Shown here: in pieces, positions 46,701 through 58,088 of the stretch
How the letters are laid out: every line of letters begins with the position of its first letter
Numbering within the stretch: position 1 is the first letter of the stretch
DNA from: Euclidia mi
Lineage: Eukaryota > Arthropoda > Insecta > Lepidoptera > Erebidae
Length of the DNA: 64,000 nt
Reading direction: 5' to 3'
Assembly: GCA_944739405.2 (NCBI GenBank)
Contig: OX123187.2
Location: forward strand, 43,504,394-43,568,393
Translations under genes and position numbers: made by a program
Notes under the pieces: generated by a model
Databases searched by the model: none
What the model was told of the DNA's origin: nothing
What the model saw: only the letters and a program-made list of their open reading frames with translations

Positions 46701-46901
46701 AGTCTAGCAGGCTATCATTCTAGTTTTAACATGTCATGTTAAAATTAAATAAATCGATATTATCTCTTGATCGTAAACATCACTAGAGCGGTCCCTTTGT
46801 GTACGGCGGCTCGCTTGACGGTAAAATTGCACTATTTTAAAAAGGCGGCATGCCCTTTGACACGGTAAGCGGCGAAAGCCGACAATTTTTAATAAATTTA
46901 A

Positions 46902-47135
46902 AGGCCTATCCACACGACACAATTTTACGTCCAACTTGACTAAATCACTTGATTAAATCGTGACGTGTAGACGCCAGTCGTCCAACTCAAGTTCATCGGG
47001 TGTGCGGACCACCAGATTTTAACCAATTGGGTGGACGGAATGAAATTCAGTCATTTGATTGTGTCGTGTAGACGGGCAAAGCCAATTCCATTGAAAATTT
47101 GATCAGTGGTAAAATTGTGCCGTGTGGATGGGCCT
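46902..47135. mobile_element. Harbinger-type MITE (TAA TSD)
   Basis: It has near-matching ends AGGCCTATCCACACGACAC and, read inward from the right, AGGCCCATCCACACGGCAC, each followed by AATTTTAC. TAA flanks both sides (46899-46901 and 47136-47138). It is 234 bp with an internal 'gtgtcgtgtagacg' repeat and no ORF. The TWA target and G/C-rich short TIR fit PIF/Harbinger. Confidence 0.75.
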
Positions 47136-47397
47136 TAAGAATCATAAAGGATTCCGCTATTGAGGGGAGTGTTGTTAGTTTACAGAATTTTCGCTAATTT
47201 CGGGGTAATGTTTCTCGTTAGCACTGAGCTAAGGAAATTTATTCTGATGTTTTATGATGACCTAGATTTTTTTTATTATTTTTCCTGGTATGCCTGATAA
47301 GTCAGTAATATGACCTTTCGAGATCAGACGGGGGTTTATGAAACACACTGTATAGATTTAAATCATATATAATATATAATCACCTAATATATATATA

Positions 47398-47978
47398 TGT
47401 TTGAAATAGAATTAGTTTTTATTATAAGCCAAATCGATTAGATCGATTGAGTAACATTTTGTTTAGTCTATTGAAAATTTCTGACAATGGTCACACTGAA
47501 CTGTCCCTTCCGTTCGCTTCCTTGAAAAAAATTACCACGTTGTCGACTCGTACGTAAAATATCGCCTTTTGAAAAGCACATCCTTGTAGCTACGCGAATA
47601 GTTGTGAAATCTATTAAATTGCCGCTTTTTTGACTCCCGGCACGGTTTGCGACATATTGAACATTTGTGAAAAATCTTGTGAACTTGCATCGTGCATTGA
47701 AGACGCCGCGTTGGAGTCTGGTAAAGTAAAGATAATTCACTTGCTAATATTGGCCAATTTAGTCTCGTGTATGTCTAGCTTGCCTCCAGGACTCCACTCA
47801 AGAACATCACCAGGAGATATTTGGTAAGACATTAATATTAAGATTACTTGTATTCGCTGTGCAACACAGTACATTTATGTCTGAGATTTGTTGTGGCTGA
47901 CAAGGGCTGATGAATAGAGTCACGCTTCCACAAATCTGCTGCAATTAATCCCAGCTCCTTCTAGCCAAATTCTAGACA
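47398..47978 (+). repeat. BEL/Pao 5' LTR
   Basis: It starts TGTTTGAAATAG and ends TTCTAGACA. It is identical to the 3' LTR except in the segment GAATAGTTG(TG/CT)AAATC near 47600. It presumably carries the promoter and polyadenylation signals; I cannot pinpoint a TATA box with confidence. Confidence 0.9.
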
Positions 47979-48731
47979 TAATTTTTTGATAGCAAGAGCG
48001 TGGTTAACTGTGCCTATATTGTAAACTTGTATCTTAGCCGTTGATTGTATCTGAACTCAGATTGGTGTTGTATGAGCTATATATATCACCTTGTAGACAG
48101 TATTGTAGTGTTTGTCAGGTCAGTTATTGTCTAAAATACATAATATTTAATTGTATAAGTTGACCTAGATAATTTGAAACACATTGTCACATAACCTCAA
48201 TCAGTAATTGTTGATTTGTATTGTTGGAAAATCTAACTTAAATTTGTTGTTGCATTAATAAGTCAGTTTGTTTGGATACATAACAGCTGTATGTATCAAT
48301 AAATTTAGTAAATTTAGTTTATTGCATATATTCATAAACATAACAACCAACTTGACCTTGCCACTTGGGCGGGTCACATTAATAAACTTTGTTTTGTTAT
48401 AATATAAAGATAATATTGTTAGGTAACACATATTCTGTGCTTACTTCCTATTGTATATCATAAATAACACAGTTAGTCTGTCTGTTGCAAATAATTAATT
48501 AATTAATTAAGTTGAAGTTTCAACTTTATTAATTTGTTATAAGTTATAACTTTGATAACTTTTGTGTTTGTTTCAATATACTGAAACCTTAAATTTTGTT
48601 GGGCAGTAAATACCTGTCACTTGCCTTCACTTGCAGTAAACAGGCTAATACTTTGTTGGTTTCAAAGAATTAAGAAAAATTAAGTTTTGATTGTTAATTT
48701 TATTTAGCGCTTGTCCGGGCTCTTTTGAATT
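47979..48731. other. BEL/Pao leader region
   Basis: A 753-bp AT-rich stretch between the 5' LTR and gag. It should contain the tRNA primer-binding site just after the LTR, but I could not match TAATTTTTTGATAGC to a specific tRNA 3' end. It includes (TTAA)n-like repeats near 48490. There is no upstream ORF of note. Confidence 0.6.
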
Positions 48732-50366
48732 TTGATTATGTCAGCTATCAAGGACTTGCGTGCGGCTGCTGGTGCTATTGCATCAGATTTGCGCTGGTTT
48801 GCCTCGGCCAATGCTTTAGTGAACCGGCCTGATCGCCAGCAGGCCTTACTTCAGAGGTACGAGCGGATTGACGATCGCCTGGCAAGTGTGGAACAGCAAT
48901 TCCGCACTTTCAGCACTTGCTGTCTTGAAGTGTCAATCAATGATTTCACCGCTGACCAGCGAAATAAGGTCAGCGAAGACTATGCCCAGGTCTTAGACCT
49001 GTATGATGCTGTCTCCAATAGTGCGAGACAACTAGTTGCCGATAGGGAAGGGCAACCCGGCCTGAAGCAGGAGCTTCCTAGGTCAGCACCGGGGCTGGTG
49101 AGTAGGCTCCCTACTTTGGACCTCCCCCATTTTGATGGCTGCCTAGGAAGCTACCTGGGCTTCGTTAATTTGTTCGACAGCCTAGTCCATGATAGGGCTG
49201 ACCTTCGGCCGGCACAAAAGTTGGCCTATCTAATGTCGGTTCTGGATGGGGAGGCTAAGGGCCTCATCCAGCATCTGCCCGTGTCTGACGAGGCGTACCA
49301 GACGGCTCGGGACCTAATCACCCGTAGGTACCATAATAAGCGTGGCCTCGCCGACACGCACATCGAGCAGATTTTGGGTTTGCCGACGCTCACCCGGGTC
49401 TCTGGGTTGCGCACCCAACTTTTGAACCCGCTTTTGGTGGCCATCAACGCACTTAAGTGCCTTGACCTGCCCGTGGACCAATGGTCCTATCTATTGGTGC
49501 ACATTGTACTGAAGAAGCTGCCTGCCGACCTGAGGTCGCGTTTTGAGCAGCGCTTTGGTGGGGATAGCGCGACCCATCTGCCCCCCTTTGCTGACCTGGA
49601 GAAGTTCCTGGAGGATGAGTGCCGAGTCTTGGACAACTCCGGTGGTGACACGCCGGCTAAGTCGCAGCCGCCCAAGGTCAAGGAGCAGGCTCGCGTTCAC
49701 ACTCGAGCCAATGTTGACCGGCGCCCTCCTCGCTTTGCAGTCACGCAGAGCCCAGTGGAGTGCTCCTACTGCAAGGTCACGGGGCACAGAACGGCCAGTT
49801 GTAGGGCATTCTTGGACCTACATGTCGCCTCTCGTAGGCGCATCGCGAATGCCCGCCGCCTTTGCTTCTCTTGTTTGGGGTCCCACTACCAGCGAGACTG
49901 CCCAAACTCTCGCCCCTGTCCTCACTGTGGAGGACAGCATTTGGACATTCTCTGCATGAATGCCAGAGAGGTAGGCCGCTTGTCTTACCAGCCGACGCCG
50001 CGCACGGGCGGGTGTCTTGAAGGTGGCAGCCGAGGCTCACCGGCGCGTAGCCGAGAGTCGCCTCGCTCAATTGATCGCCACTCACCCCGCTTGGAGAACC
50101 GTAGCGTGCGCACGCCTCCTCTCTCTCGCGCACCTGAATGTGCTGTTCAGCGTCACCAGCACCATGACTGCTGCCCCAGGTATTCCCCTCCTTTGGCGGA
50201 GCGTCCCCGCCTTGACTCGCGCCCACCTCGTTTTGGGCGGGTGCGTCATTATGACCCCCCACAGATGGCGCCCGGATCGAGTCATCGCGCTTTTGAGGAC
50301 TTCAAGCCGCACCCTCGTTTTGACTTGCCTGGTCCTGGCCAACGGTCGCCGCCCAGGCAACAATAG
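48732..50366 (+). CDS. gag: BEL/Pao Gag protein
   Basis: The 544-residue frame encodes the capsid/nucleocapsid precursor that packages element RNA into cytoplasmic particles. An N-terminal helical region precedes the Pao-type capsid region (DUF1759-like, about residues 130-310, with LPTLDLPHFDG and DLITRRYHNKRGLADTHIEQ). Three zinc-binding motifs follow: CSYCKVTGHRTASC near residue 343, CFSCLGSHYQRDC near 377 and CPHCGGQHLDILC near 395. After that comes an Arg/Pro-rich tail. The ATG at 48732 is followed two codons later by a second ATG. The frame ends at TAG (50364-50366), with pol continuing in the same frame. Confidence 0.85.
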   Translation: MIMSAIKDLRAAAGAIASDLRWFASANALVNRPDRQQALLQRYERIDDRLASVEQQFRTFSTCCLEVSINDFTADQRNKVSEDYAQVLDLYDAVSNSARQLVADREGQPGLKQELPRSAPGLVSRLPTLDLPHFDGCLGSYLGFVNLFDSLVHDRADLRPAQKLAYLMSVLDGEAKGLIQHLPVSDEAYQTARDLITRRYHNKRGLADTHIEQILGLPTLTRVSGLRTQLLNPLLVAINALKCLDLPVDQWSYLLVHIVLKKLPADLRSRFEQRFGGDSATHLPPFADLEKFLEDECRVLDNSGGDTPAKSQPPKVKEQARVHTRANVDRRPPRFAVTQSPVECSYCKVTGHRTASCRAFLDLHVASRRRIANARRLCFSCLGSHYQRDCPNSRPCPHCGGQHLDILCMNAREVGRLSYQPTPRTGGCLEGGSRGSPARSRESPRSIDRHSPRLENRSVRTPPLSRAPECAVQRHQHHDCCPRYSPPLAERPRLDSRPPRFGRVRHYDPPQMAPGSSHRAFEDFKPHPRFDLPGPGQRSPPRQQ

Positions 50367-51140
50367 GTCATTGACCCCTGCCCTATAACGCCAACCTCCC
50401 CCATTGAGACCGTTATCCTACCAACGGTTGCTGTTAGGGTCTGGGGACCCACGGGGACCTCTGTTGCTGTCCGTGCTATATTGGACACAGGTTCACAAGG
50501 TTGCATTGTTTCCACTTATTTGGTAGGGCAGGTTAAATTAAATATGGGCTCTTTTCCGAATTGTATTCGGGGCATAGGTGACGTAGCCTCTAATGTTGAA
50601 GGGCAAGTTAAAGTTTTGTTTGGCCCTGTTGAATCTTCACACCCGAGGATTAAAACCTCGGCTATTGTGTTGAAGAATATTTTGGGCATGCACCCACAGA
50701 AGCAGCTACCTGCTGCTGTGGTGAATTTGACATCGGGATTGGAACTGGCAGACCCCAAATTTGACACACCGGGACTAATCGACTTGTTGATTGGCTCTGA
50801 TGTCCTCGGTGGAATTTTGATTGGTGGGAAACGGGTCTTGGTGCCAAATGGTTTGACTGCCATCCCGACCATATTTGGATTTGCTTTGATGGGACCTGTA
50901 CCTAGGGACCCCCCTCCACCCGAACTTGATAATTTGTTGGCTGTAGGCTCTGCTCTCTCTGATGCAGTTCAGAGGTTTTGGGAGGTAGAGGAGCCCCCTC
51001 AAGCTGCCCGTTTGAATCCAGAACATGAGGAGTGCGAGCTGTTCTTCCAGAACAACACTGGTCGACTCTGTTCTGGTCGGATCATTACGAGGCTACCATT
51101 TCTGTCTGTTCGGCCTCCGCTTGGTGAGTCACGACCTTGA
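50367..51140 (+). pseudogene. pol: BEL/Pao protease and linker (between in-frame stops)
   Basis: Directly downstream of the gag TAG in the same frame. It contains the aspartic protease motif LDTGSQGCIVS (about 50481) and the Pao-type region with DLLIGSDVLGGIL, within a DUF1758-like domain. It ends at TGA (51138-51140) just after PPLGESRP. No ATG opens it near the start, so it would be expressed only by readthrough of the TAG or as part of an originally longer frame. Whether the stops are natural or decay is unresolved. Confidence 0.7.
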
Positions 51141-54100
51141 GCCGAAAAGAGGTTGTTGGCCATGGAGCGCCGCATGGGTCGTGATCCGGAGCTCAGACAG
51201 AAGTACATTGATTTCATGAGGGAATATGAACAGTTGGGACACATGTCTGTGTCAAATTTGGATTGGCGTTCGGTGGAGCATTACTTTCTCCCGCATCATG
51301 CGGTATTGAAGCCATCGACTGGCAAGCTGCGCACAGTGTTTGATGGTTCTGCGCAGACTTCAACAGGCGTATCCTTGAACCAGTGCTTGCATTCTGGTCC
51401 CAAGTTGGTCAAGGACCTTTGTGACGTCATCACCAGCTTCCGACGACATCAGGTTGTCTTTGTGGCCGACATAAAAATGATGTTCAGGCAGACGATTATC
51501 CACGCTGATGACCGTCGCTTCTAGCTGATCCTTTGGAGAGAGTCTCCTCGCGATCTCATGGTCGTCTACGAGCTCAATACGAATACGTACGGGTTAAGAT
51601 CAAGCCCCTACTTGGCAATACGTTCTCTTTGGGAGCTCGCAGACCGCGAAGGCTTACGTTTCCCACGAGCCTCCGCCATCTTGAAAGACGATATTTACGT
51701 CGATGACATTTGCTCGGGCGCCTCCACAGCGGACGAGGCGATACTCCTGCGGGACGAATTGATAGGTATTTTGGCCTCCGCTGGTTATGAGTTGCGCAAA
51801 TGGATTTCCAACTCACCAGCGCTTTTGGAAGGCTTGCCAGAGGATCATCAGCAGGATCCACATTTGTTTGAGATTGTTGACAACCCCGCCATGATGGCTG
51901 TTCTCGGCGTTCAGTACAGACCAGTCCAAGACATCTTTACATATAACGTAGACTTGAAATTGCCGTGTTCTTGGACTAAACGTCTCGTATTGTCTACTGT
52001 CGCCAGAACCTTTGATCCGAACGGTTGGATCTGTCCAATTATATTTTGGGCAAAATGCTTCTTGCAGAAGCTTTGGACAGCAGGATTGACCTGGGACGAA
52101 CCCCTACACGGCCCTCTTGTTGAGGAATGGACCTCTTTTGTATCCTCGCTTCCTGCCGTCAATGAGATCTCCTTGCCTCGTCCCATCCTTCCTCCCGGGA
52201 AGTACAAGGCCACCCTTCACGGGTTTTGTGATGCCTCGGAACGTGGTCACGCGGCTGTGGTGTACTTGCGCACAGTCAGTGCCTCAGGTCAGGTGAGAGT
52301 TTCCCTGATCATGGCAAAGAGCAAGGTGGCACCCCTTCGGACATCTCTGACCATTCCAAAATTGGAGCTCTCGGGAGCAGCTCTACTTGTACGCTTATTG
52401 AACCACGTGTCTAACACTTTGGGTAAAAGCATTTGTATTAATGGGACCTACGCCTGGACAGACAGCCAAATTGTTCTTTGTTGGTTGAAGGCTTCTGTCC
52501 ACACCTTGGAGGTATTTGTTGCTAATCGCGTTTCCCAAATCCAGAAATCCGAAGTCAAGCTTGTTGGGAGACACGTGCCAGGTGAGCTCAACCCCGCTGA
52601 TTGTGCCTCGCGCGGATGCTTGACGCCTAGTTTGATAGGTCATTCGCTGTGGTGGGGTCCGGAATGGTTGAGTCGACCAGAAATTGTTTGGCCTCGAACG
52701 CCAGTTTTGAATACTTCTAATTTGCCGGGTCTACGAACACTCGCTCTTGAGAAGGTGGAATGCGCCTTCGACCCCGATTTTTTGTTGAATCGTTACAGCT
52801 CCCTCGACAAGTTGTTAGGTGTCACTGCTTGGATAAAGCGTTTTGTTTTTAATTTTAGGCACCCACAACAGAAACGACTGACACCGTTTCTCTCACCACA
52901 GGAACGACAGGAGTCCCTCACCTTTTGGGTTCGTTCTGTGCAATTGGCGCATTTTGAAAGGGAGATTGCTATCCTCAAGTCGGGGAAATCGAAATTGTCG
53001 GGAGCTGTATCTAAATTGAACCCCTTTTTCGACGAAACGGGTCTCTTGCGCGTTGGAGGGCGTCTCAAGAACGCCAACCTCCCTTACGGGGCTCGTCACC
53101 CCCTTTTGTTACCTAAGGACGGTCATTTGGTACGCTTGTTGGTAACTGACCGTCACCTTAAAAATTCGCATGCTGGTTGTAATGCGCTCTTGGCCATTTT
53201 GCAACGCGAGTTTTGGATCTTGTCTGCCCGAAGAATTATTCGGAGTGTAGTCTTTCGCTGCATCCCTTGCTATAAGCTCAAGGCTTCTACCATGCAGCCC
53301 TTGATGGGAGACTTACCGGCAGATCGCGTAACTGAGAGCAGGACGTTTGACGGTGTTGGCACGGACTTCGCTGGTCCCTTCTTGGTGAAAACGTCGACAC
53401 TTCGAAACAGCAAGGTTAAGGCCTACTTGTGTGTTTTTGTTTGTCTTTCCACAAAGGCCGTACATTTGGAACTGGTCTCCTCGCTTACGACCGAGGCGTT
53501 TGTAGCCACATTTGACAGATTTGTATCCCGCAGAGGGCTGCCTTCCTTGATCCGTTCTGACTGCGGCACTAACTTCAAGGGCACCTATAATTATTTGAAT
53601 GATGTTGTTAATTTCCTTGAAACCAACAAGGCTGATATAGGTGATAGGCTTGCCCGACGTGGGATAAATTGGTTGTTTTCCCCACCAAATTGTCCACACT
53701 GGGGTGGTATATTTGAGGCCGCCGTAAAATCGGCCAAAACACACTTGCGCAGGACAATCGGTGAATCTGTCCTTACATTTGAGGAACTCGCAACTGTGTT
53801 TTGTAAGATGGAGGCCGTTTTGAACTCTCGGCCGTTGTGCCCGATCTCCTCAGATCCGAATGATTTGGAGGCCCTTACGCCGGGCCATTTTTTGATTGGT
53901 CGCCCACTTGTCGCCTTGCCTGAGTACCCCTATATTGATACGAGACCTGGTCGTCTCTCGCGTTTTGAATTGGTACGCCAGATTACTCAGAGCTTTTGGA
54001 AACGCTGGAATTTGGAATATTTGCACATACTCCAGCAACGCGTTAAGTGGACCGACAAGACCGATCCACCCAAGATTGGTGACCTCGTTTTGATCAAGGA

Positions 54101-54251
54101 GGGTAACCTTCCGCCACTTAGATGGCGCAGGGGGCGCATCCTTCGTTTGGTAACTGGGGCTGATGGAGTTCCCCGATTTGCTGAGGTCTTGGTGGACGGT
54201 TCGATTCTGAGGAGAGCGGTTGCAACATTGTCACGTCTACCAACCGATTAA
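51141..54251 (+). pseudogene. pol: BEL/Pao reverse transcriptase, RNase H and integrase
   Basis: The same frame continues, broken once by TAG at 51522-51524. RT motifs: the N-terminal part with RTVFDGSAQTSTG and VVFVADIKMMFRQ, then YELNTNTYGLRSSPYLA and the catalytic YVDD near 51689. RNase H region: HGFCDASERGHAAVVY and AYAWTDSQ-like sequence near 52455. Integrase: an HHCC zinc region (HAGCNALLA ... CIPCYK, about 53168-53274), then D near 53366 (GTDFAGPF), D near 53559 (RSDCGTNFKG) and E near 53715 (FEAAVKSAK). The C-terminus has GDLVLIKEGNLPPLRWRRG, typical of BEL/Pao. Apart from the stop, the domains look complete. Confidence 0.85.
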
Positions 54252-54263
54252 CGGACCGGTAGG

Positions 54264-54282
54264 CCGGTCCGGGGCGGGTGGA
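54264..54282 (+). promoter_or_regulatory. Polypurine tract candidate
   Basis: The purine-rich GGGGCGGGTGGA lies immediately before the 3' LTR. This is the expected place for the plus-strand primer of reverse transcription. Confidence 0.55.
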
Positions 54283-54863
54283 TGTTTGAAATAGAATTAG
54301 TTTTTATTATAAGCCAAATCGATTAGATCGATTGAGTAACATTTTGTTTAGTCTATTGAAAATTTCTGACAATGGTCACACTGAACTGTCCCTTCCGTTC
54401 GCTTCCTTGAAAAAAATTACCACGTTGTCGACTCGTACGTAAAATATCGCCTTTTGAAAAGCACATCCTTGTAGCTACGCGAATAGTTGCTAAATCTATT
54501 AAATTGCCGCTTTTTTGACTCCCGGCACGGTTTGCGACATATTGAACATTTGTGAAAAATCTTGTGAACTTGCATCGTGCATTGAAGACGCCGCGTTGGA
54601 GTCTGGTAAAGTAAAGATAATTCACTTGCTAATATTGGCCAATTTAGTCTCGTGTATGTCTAGCTTGCCTCCAGGACTCCACTCAAGAACATCACCAGGA
54701 GATATTTGGTAAGACATTAATATTAAGATTACTTGTATTCGCTGTGCAACACAGTACATTTATGTCTGAGATTTGTTGTGGCTGACAAGGGCTGATGAAT
54801 AGAGTCACGCTTCCACAAATCTGCTGCAATTAATCCCAGCTCCTTCTAGCCAAATTCTAGACA
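54283..54863 (+). repeat. BEL/Pao 3' LTR
   Basis: 581 bp, same length and ends as the 5' LTR, with the CT variant where the 5' LTR has TG. It is followed directly by ATATA. Confidence 0.9.
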
Positions 54864-54904
54864 ATATATATATATTGTATATACAATTTTGTAGATGTGA
54901 AAAA

Positions 54905-57014
54905 TTATGATGATTGTGCCAATAACTCTTTGCGGATATGCTCGCGTGCCTTAACCTTGAACGTCCAACGATTAGCAGCCATCCTGATCTCCAGAGGCAG
55001 GAAATTCCAAAAATGAACTGATTGGACAGTGAAGGAAGAGTGGACCAGGCCAGAAGTGTGAGAGGGGCATGAAAGTAAGAGATTGTTAGAAGAGCGAAGA
55101 TCTTTTAAATGAGTCGAGCTTAAGTATTGAATATTAGACATTAAGTATACGGGAGGACTTGGGGAATGAAGAAGAGAAAAAAGAGTCGTGAGAGCGCGCA
55201 ACCTTCGGCGCTGACGAATGGGCAACCAGCGAAGTTCGGAACGAAAAGCAGACACATGGTCATACTTGCGAAGATTAAAAATAAATCGAATGCAGTTATT
55301 GAGAAGACGGTCAAGTTTATCGAGAAGGTCTGCATTCAGGTCGAAATAACAAACATCACCATAATCGACGACCGGGAAGAGTAAAGTTTGCACCAGCGTT
55401 ACCTTTGTCTTGACGGGAAGAAAATGTCTTAAGCGATAGAGAGTTCGCAGAGATCCAGTAATTCGCTTACTCACGTTCGTGACTTGAGCTTGCCAACTAA
55501 GAGATTCGTCGATATGCAATAATAAGTTTTTGACACTCGAAGTTACCTTTATTACAGTTCCATCAAATGATATCGAAGGAAGAGATAGTGCCTTAACTCT
55601 GCTCATCATACGATTACTTCCTATAATAATGGCTTGGCATCTTGAAGGGTTGACATGAAGTCCAAACCTATCGGACCAATGTTTAATAGCAGTCAAATCA
55701 TTATTAACAGCGTCAATGGCAGCAGTTAGATTATCTACCGTGGCCTGAGAGTATAACTGCAAGTCATCAGCATACAAATGATGCGTACACCGAAGGTCAT
55801 GGGTCAAGAGATTAATGAAAAGAGCAAAAAGAAGAGGAGATAAAATACCGCCCTGTGGAACGCCACAGTCGAGAACTCGCCAAGATGATAATGATTCATC
55901 AATGCGAACCGCCTGTTGACGCTCCCGAAGATAAGAAGAAAAACAATCCAGTGCATCAGATGAGACCATAAGATGGGAGAGGATGGATAGGAGAATGTCG
56001 TGACTGACGGTATTAAAGGCGTTCGAAAAGTCAAACAAGACTAACACAGTAACCTTGGAATCCTCAACGCCCGCCCTAATATCGTCAGTCACTTTTAACA
56101 GGGCAGAAGTAGTGCTGTGTCCTGGCCTAAACCCTGACTGAGGAGGACTTAAAAAATTGTTGACATACACAAAGTGAGATAATTGTTTATGGACACAGGC
56201 TTCCAGCACTTTGGAGAGGTATGGAAGTATGGAAATGGGACCGAAGTGGCTGGGTAATGACGGATTAGGGATCTTAGGTAAGGGTCGGATAAAGGCTTTA
56301 CGCCATGGAGGGAAAGACACAAGAATTTAAGGAAAAGTTAATAATGTGGGATACTGCAGGTAAGAGTTGGTCTAAAATTGGCATGACCATTTGTCGACCA
56401 ATGCCATCGTATCCCACAGCCTTTGTCTTGATGGACAGGATAATCTTCTTGATCTCACCTGGTGCGACTGAAGAAAACTGAAATGGATCTATGTTAACCC
56501 GGTGCAAATTTGCCACGTATTCGACCGTCCGATCCCGGGTTCGATGACAAATTGAAGGAGTAGTGGCGAAATGACAATTAATATCATCCAAGCCGATACT
56601 ATTCGGCAGGTCGAATTGCTGCTGTTTGCCGATGCCAAGAGTTCCGAGGAACTTCCAAGTAGCAGCTGGAGAGCTGGGAACAATGTTTTCAAGAATATGG
56701 CGGCGTTTGGCGTTACGTACCATCTGGTTACACCGATTCCTTGCAGCTTTGAAAGAGGCCCAATTGTCGTCCGAACGATCTCTTTTATATTTACGGAATG
56801 CTCGGTCCCTGCGTCTCATTGCCATTCTTACCCCTATGGTCATCCACGGGGCTGGAGGGCGTTTCAATTTAACCCTTCTAACTGGGGCATGGACATTATA
56901 CAAGTTGACTAGTACATTATTGAAGATATCAACCTTGTCATCTATAGTGCCAGCCGCCATCAAAGGCTCCCAATTAATATGTGAAGCATCTTCTACCAAC
57001 TTATTTACCTCCAT
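54905..57014 (-). pseudogene. LINE reverse transcriptase ORF with one frameshift
   Basis: The upper part (57014-56298) carries the linker (APVRRVKLKRPPAPWMT, RRRDRAFRKYKRDRSDDNW) and the region before RT. A frameshift near 56300-56310 moves the frame. The main 471-residue part then has KAFIRPLPKIPNPSLPSHFG, GFRPGHSTTSALL, FDFSNAFNTVSHDILL, GVPQGGILSPLLFALFINLL and the catalytic HLYADDLQLYS. It ends with the C-terminal domain (VDYGDVCYFDLNADLLDKLD ... VHFWNFLPLEIR). The RT core is intact, so decay is slight. Confidence 0.85.
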
Positions 57015-57388
57015 CCCTCCCCCGGAAAGTCGCTACGAATGTAGATTGCAACACCACCACCCCTCCGGCCAACCCGATCATTCCGGATAAGAATAAATCC
57101 AGGCAGAGGATAAGTAGTGGAGAGCAGCTGTGGCTTAAACCAAGTCTCGGAGATCAGAACAGCGTGAACATTGACATTACTGAAGGCTTCTAACAGGTCG
57201 CTATAGTGGCTTGGCACGCTTTGAGCGTTTAAATTACATACATTAAAATTTAGCGACTGATTAGACATAACGTTAAATGTGTCACGCACAAATTCACCAA
57301 GAGTTCTATCGGGCACCGAACAAAAACTCTCATTAAATGATTCATTGGCAGAACAAAACGATATATCATCATCGGTACTAATTTGCAA
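57005..57388 (-). pseudogene. LINE AP-endonuclease N-terminal fragment
   Basis: 127 residues with NLNAQSVPSHYSDLLEAF, VLISETWFKPQ and GRRGGGVAIYIRSD, the first three conserved blocks of an APE-type endonuclease. About 100 or more residues of the endonuclease, with the D/H catalytic end, are missing. The sequence passes at about 57010 directly into the pre-RT linker. An internal deletion joined the two parts. Confidence 0.75.
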
Positions 57389-57714
57389 AACTAATAAAAA
57401 TAAATAAAAATATACTAAATATAAATACTATTATAAATATATATATACTAAAATTAAAAATAATATGTAATAAAATTATACACAATCAAAAATAACTTTA
57501 AGATAAGAAGAAAACTGAAGCAAACGCAAATATCTGAGCATAAGAAAAATAAAACTCAAAAACTCGGACAGCAATAGCTGGAGATAGGGAGATTTGGAAA
57601 AGTGTAGGCGAGTCCTTTGCCCAGCAATGGGTCAAAATAGGTAAAAAAAATAGATAAAAAAATAACAGAAGTACGTTTTACTTTATATTAAATTCATGTT
57701 TGAAATAATATTTT

Positions 57715-58060
57715 ATCATCATCATCATCCTAGCGCTGTCCTGGTTGCGTTCCAAAACCTACACCTTAGACCCCGGAGTCCGCTTACAGGCTGGATCTCC
57801 TCCACTTCGCGCGGTCTTCAGCATCCCTGGAGGTTAGTTGATTGGCACGCATATCATCCCTTACGACGTCAAGCCAGCATTTCTTTGGCCTTCCCCGTTT
57901 ACCGGGGCCCGGCGGAGGCAGCATGGCAAGACATTCGTTACCCACGTAAGATGCCGGTTGACGTAAGACGTGGCCACACCAGCGTAGCCGACACTCTTGC
58001 ATTTTGTCAGCAATGTCACGGACATGAAGGCTACCCCAGATGCGGGAGTTCCTAGTTCCG
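57715..58060 (-). pseudogene. LINE 3' fragment (RTE-type C-terminus), C2 copy
   Basis: The minus frame of 72 residues (58002-57784) reads MQECRLRWCGHVLRQPASYV, GPGKRGRPKKCWLDVVRDDM and DAEDRAKWRRSSL, then stop, GCGTTCC..AACCAGGACAGCGC and a (GAT)n tail at 57715. GTTTGAAATA-like repeats flank it (about 57699 and 58060). It is better preserved than its B2 counterpart (41350-41690). Confidence 0.75.
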
Positions 58061-58088
58061 TTTGAAATATTTATGTGCTATTATAAAT

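Larger units (their letters stand above)
44411..47350 (-). mobile_element. Mariner-like element with intact transposase
   Basis: The element is flanked by TA (44409-44410 and 47351-47352). The left end CAGGGTGTTACATATCC..CCGTCCGATC and the right end read inward, CAGTGTGTTTCATAAACC..CCGTCTGATC, form an imperfect ~38-bp TIR. It contains one uninterrupted transposase (45077-46225, minus). It is unusually long at 2940 bp because its 5' half holds a SINE relic (46441-46700) and a Harbinger-type MITE (46902-47135). It lies in the 3' UTR of a LINE. Confidence 0.75.
47398..54863 (+). mobile_element. BEL/Pao LTR retrotransposon, nearly full length
   Basis: The element is 7466 bp with two 581-bp LTRs starting TG and ending CA, flanked by ATATA on both sides (47393-47397 and 54864-54868, in a TA-rich context). 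The internal order is leader, gag, protease, reverse transcriptase, RNase H, integrase, polypurine tract and 3' LTR, which is the BEL/Pao order. All coding sequence lies in one frame (48732-54251) with three internal stop codons. The LTRs differ visibly only around one dinucleotide, so insertion is recent. It is inserted in the T/A-rich 3' UTR of a CR1-like LINE. Confidence 0.9.
54864..57400 (-). mobile_element. CR1-like non-LTR retrotransposon, internally deleted
   Basis: The minus strand holds a start of an endonuclease (57388-57005), the linker and thumb-side region (57014-56298), RT and C-terminus (56320-54905), then 3' UTR running into the BEL insertion. By order and orientation, its 3' UTR appears to continue at 47397-47353 and 44410-44166. 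An AT-rich non-coding tract (57400-57545) follows on its 5' side. I infer a CR1-like/Rex-like group from YADDLQLY and the C-terminal FW-FLPxxIR pattern; the clade is uncertain. Confidence 0.75.

Noticed and set aside
47468..47740. 90-codon minus ORF repeated at 54353
   Set aside because: Both lie in the BEL LTRs; the duplication is the LTR pair, not a gene family.
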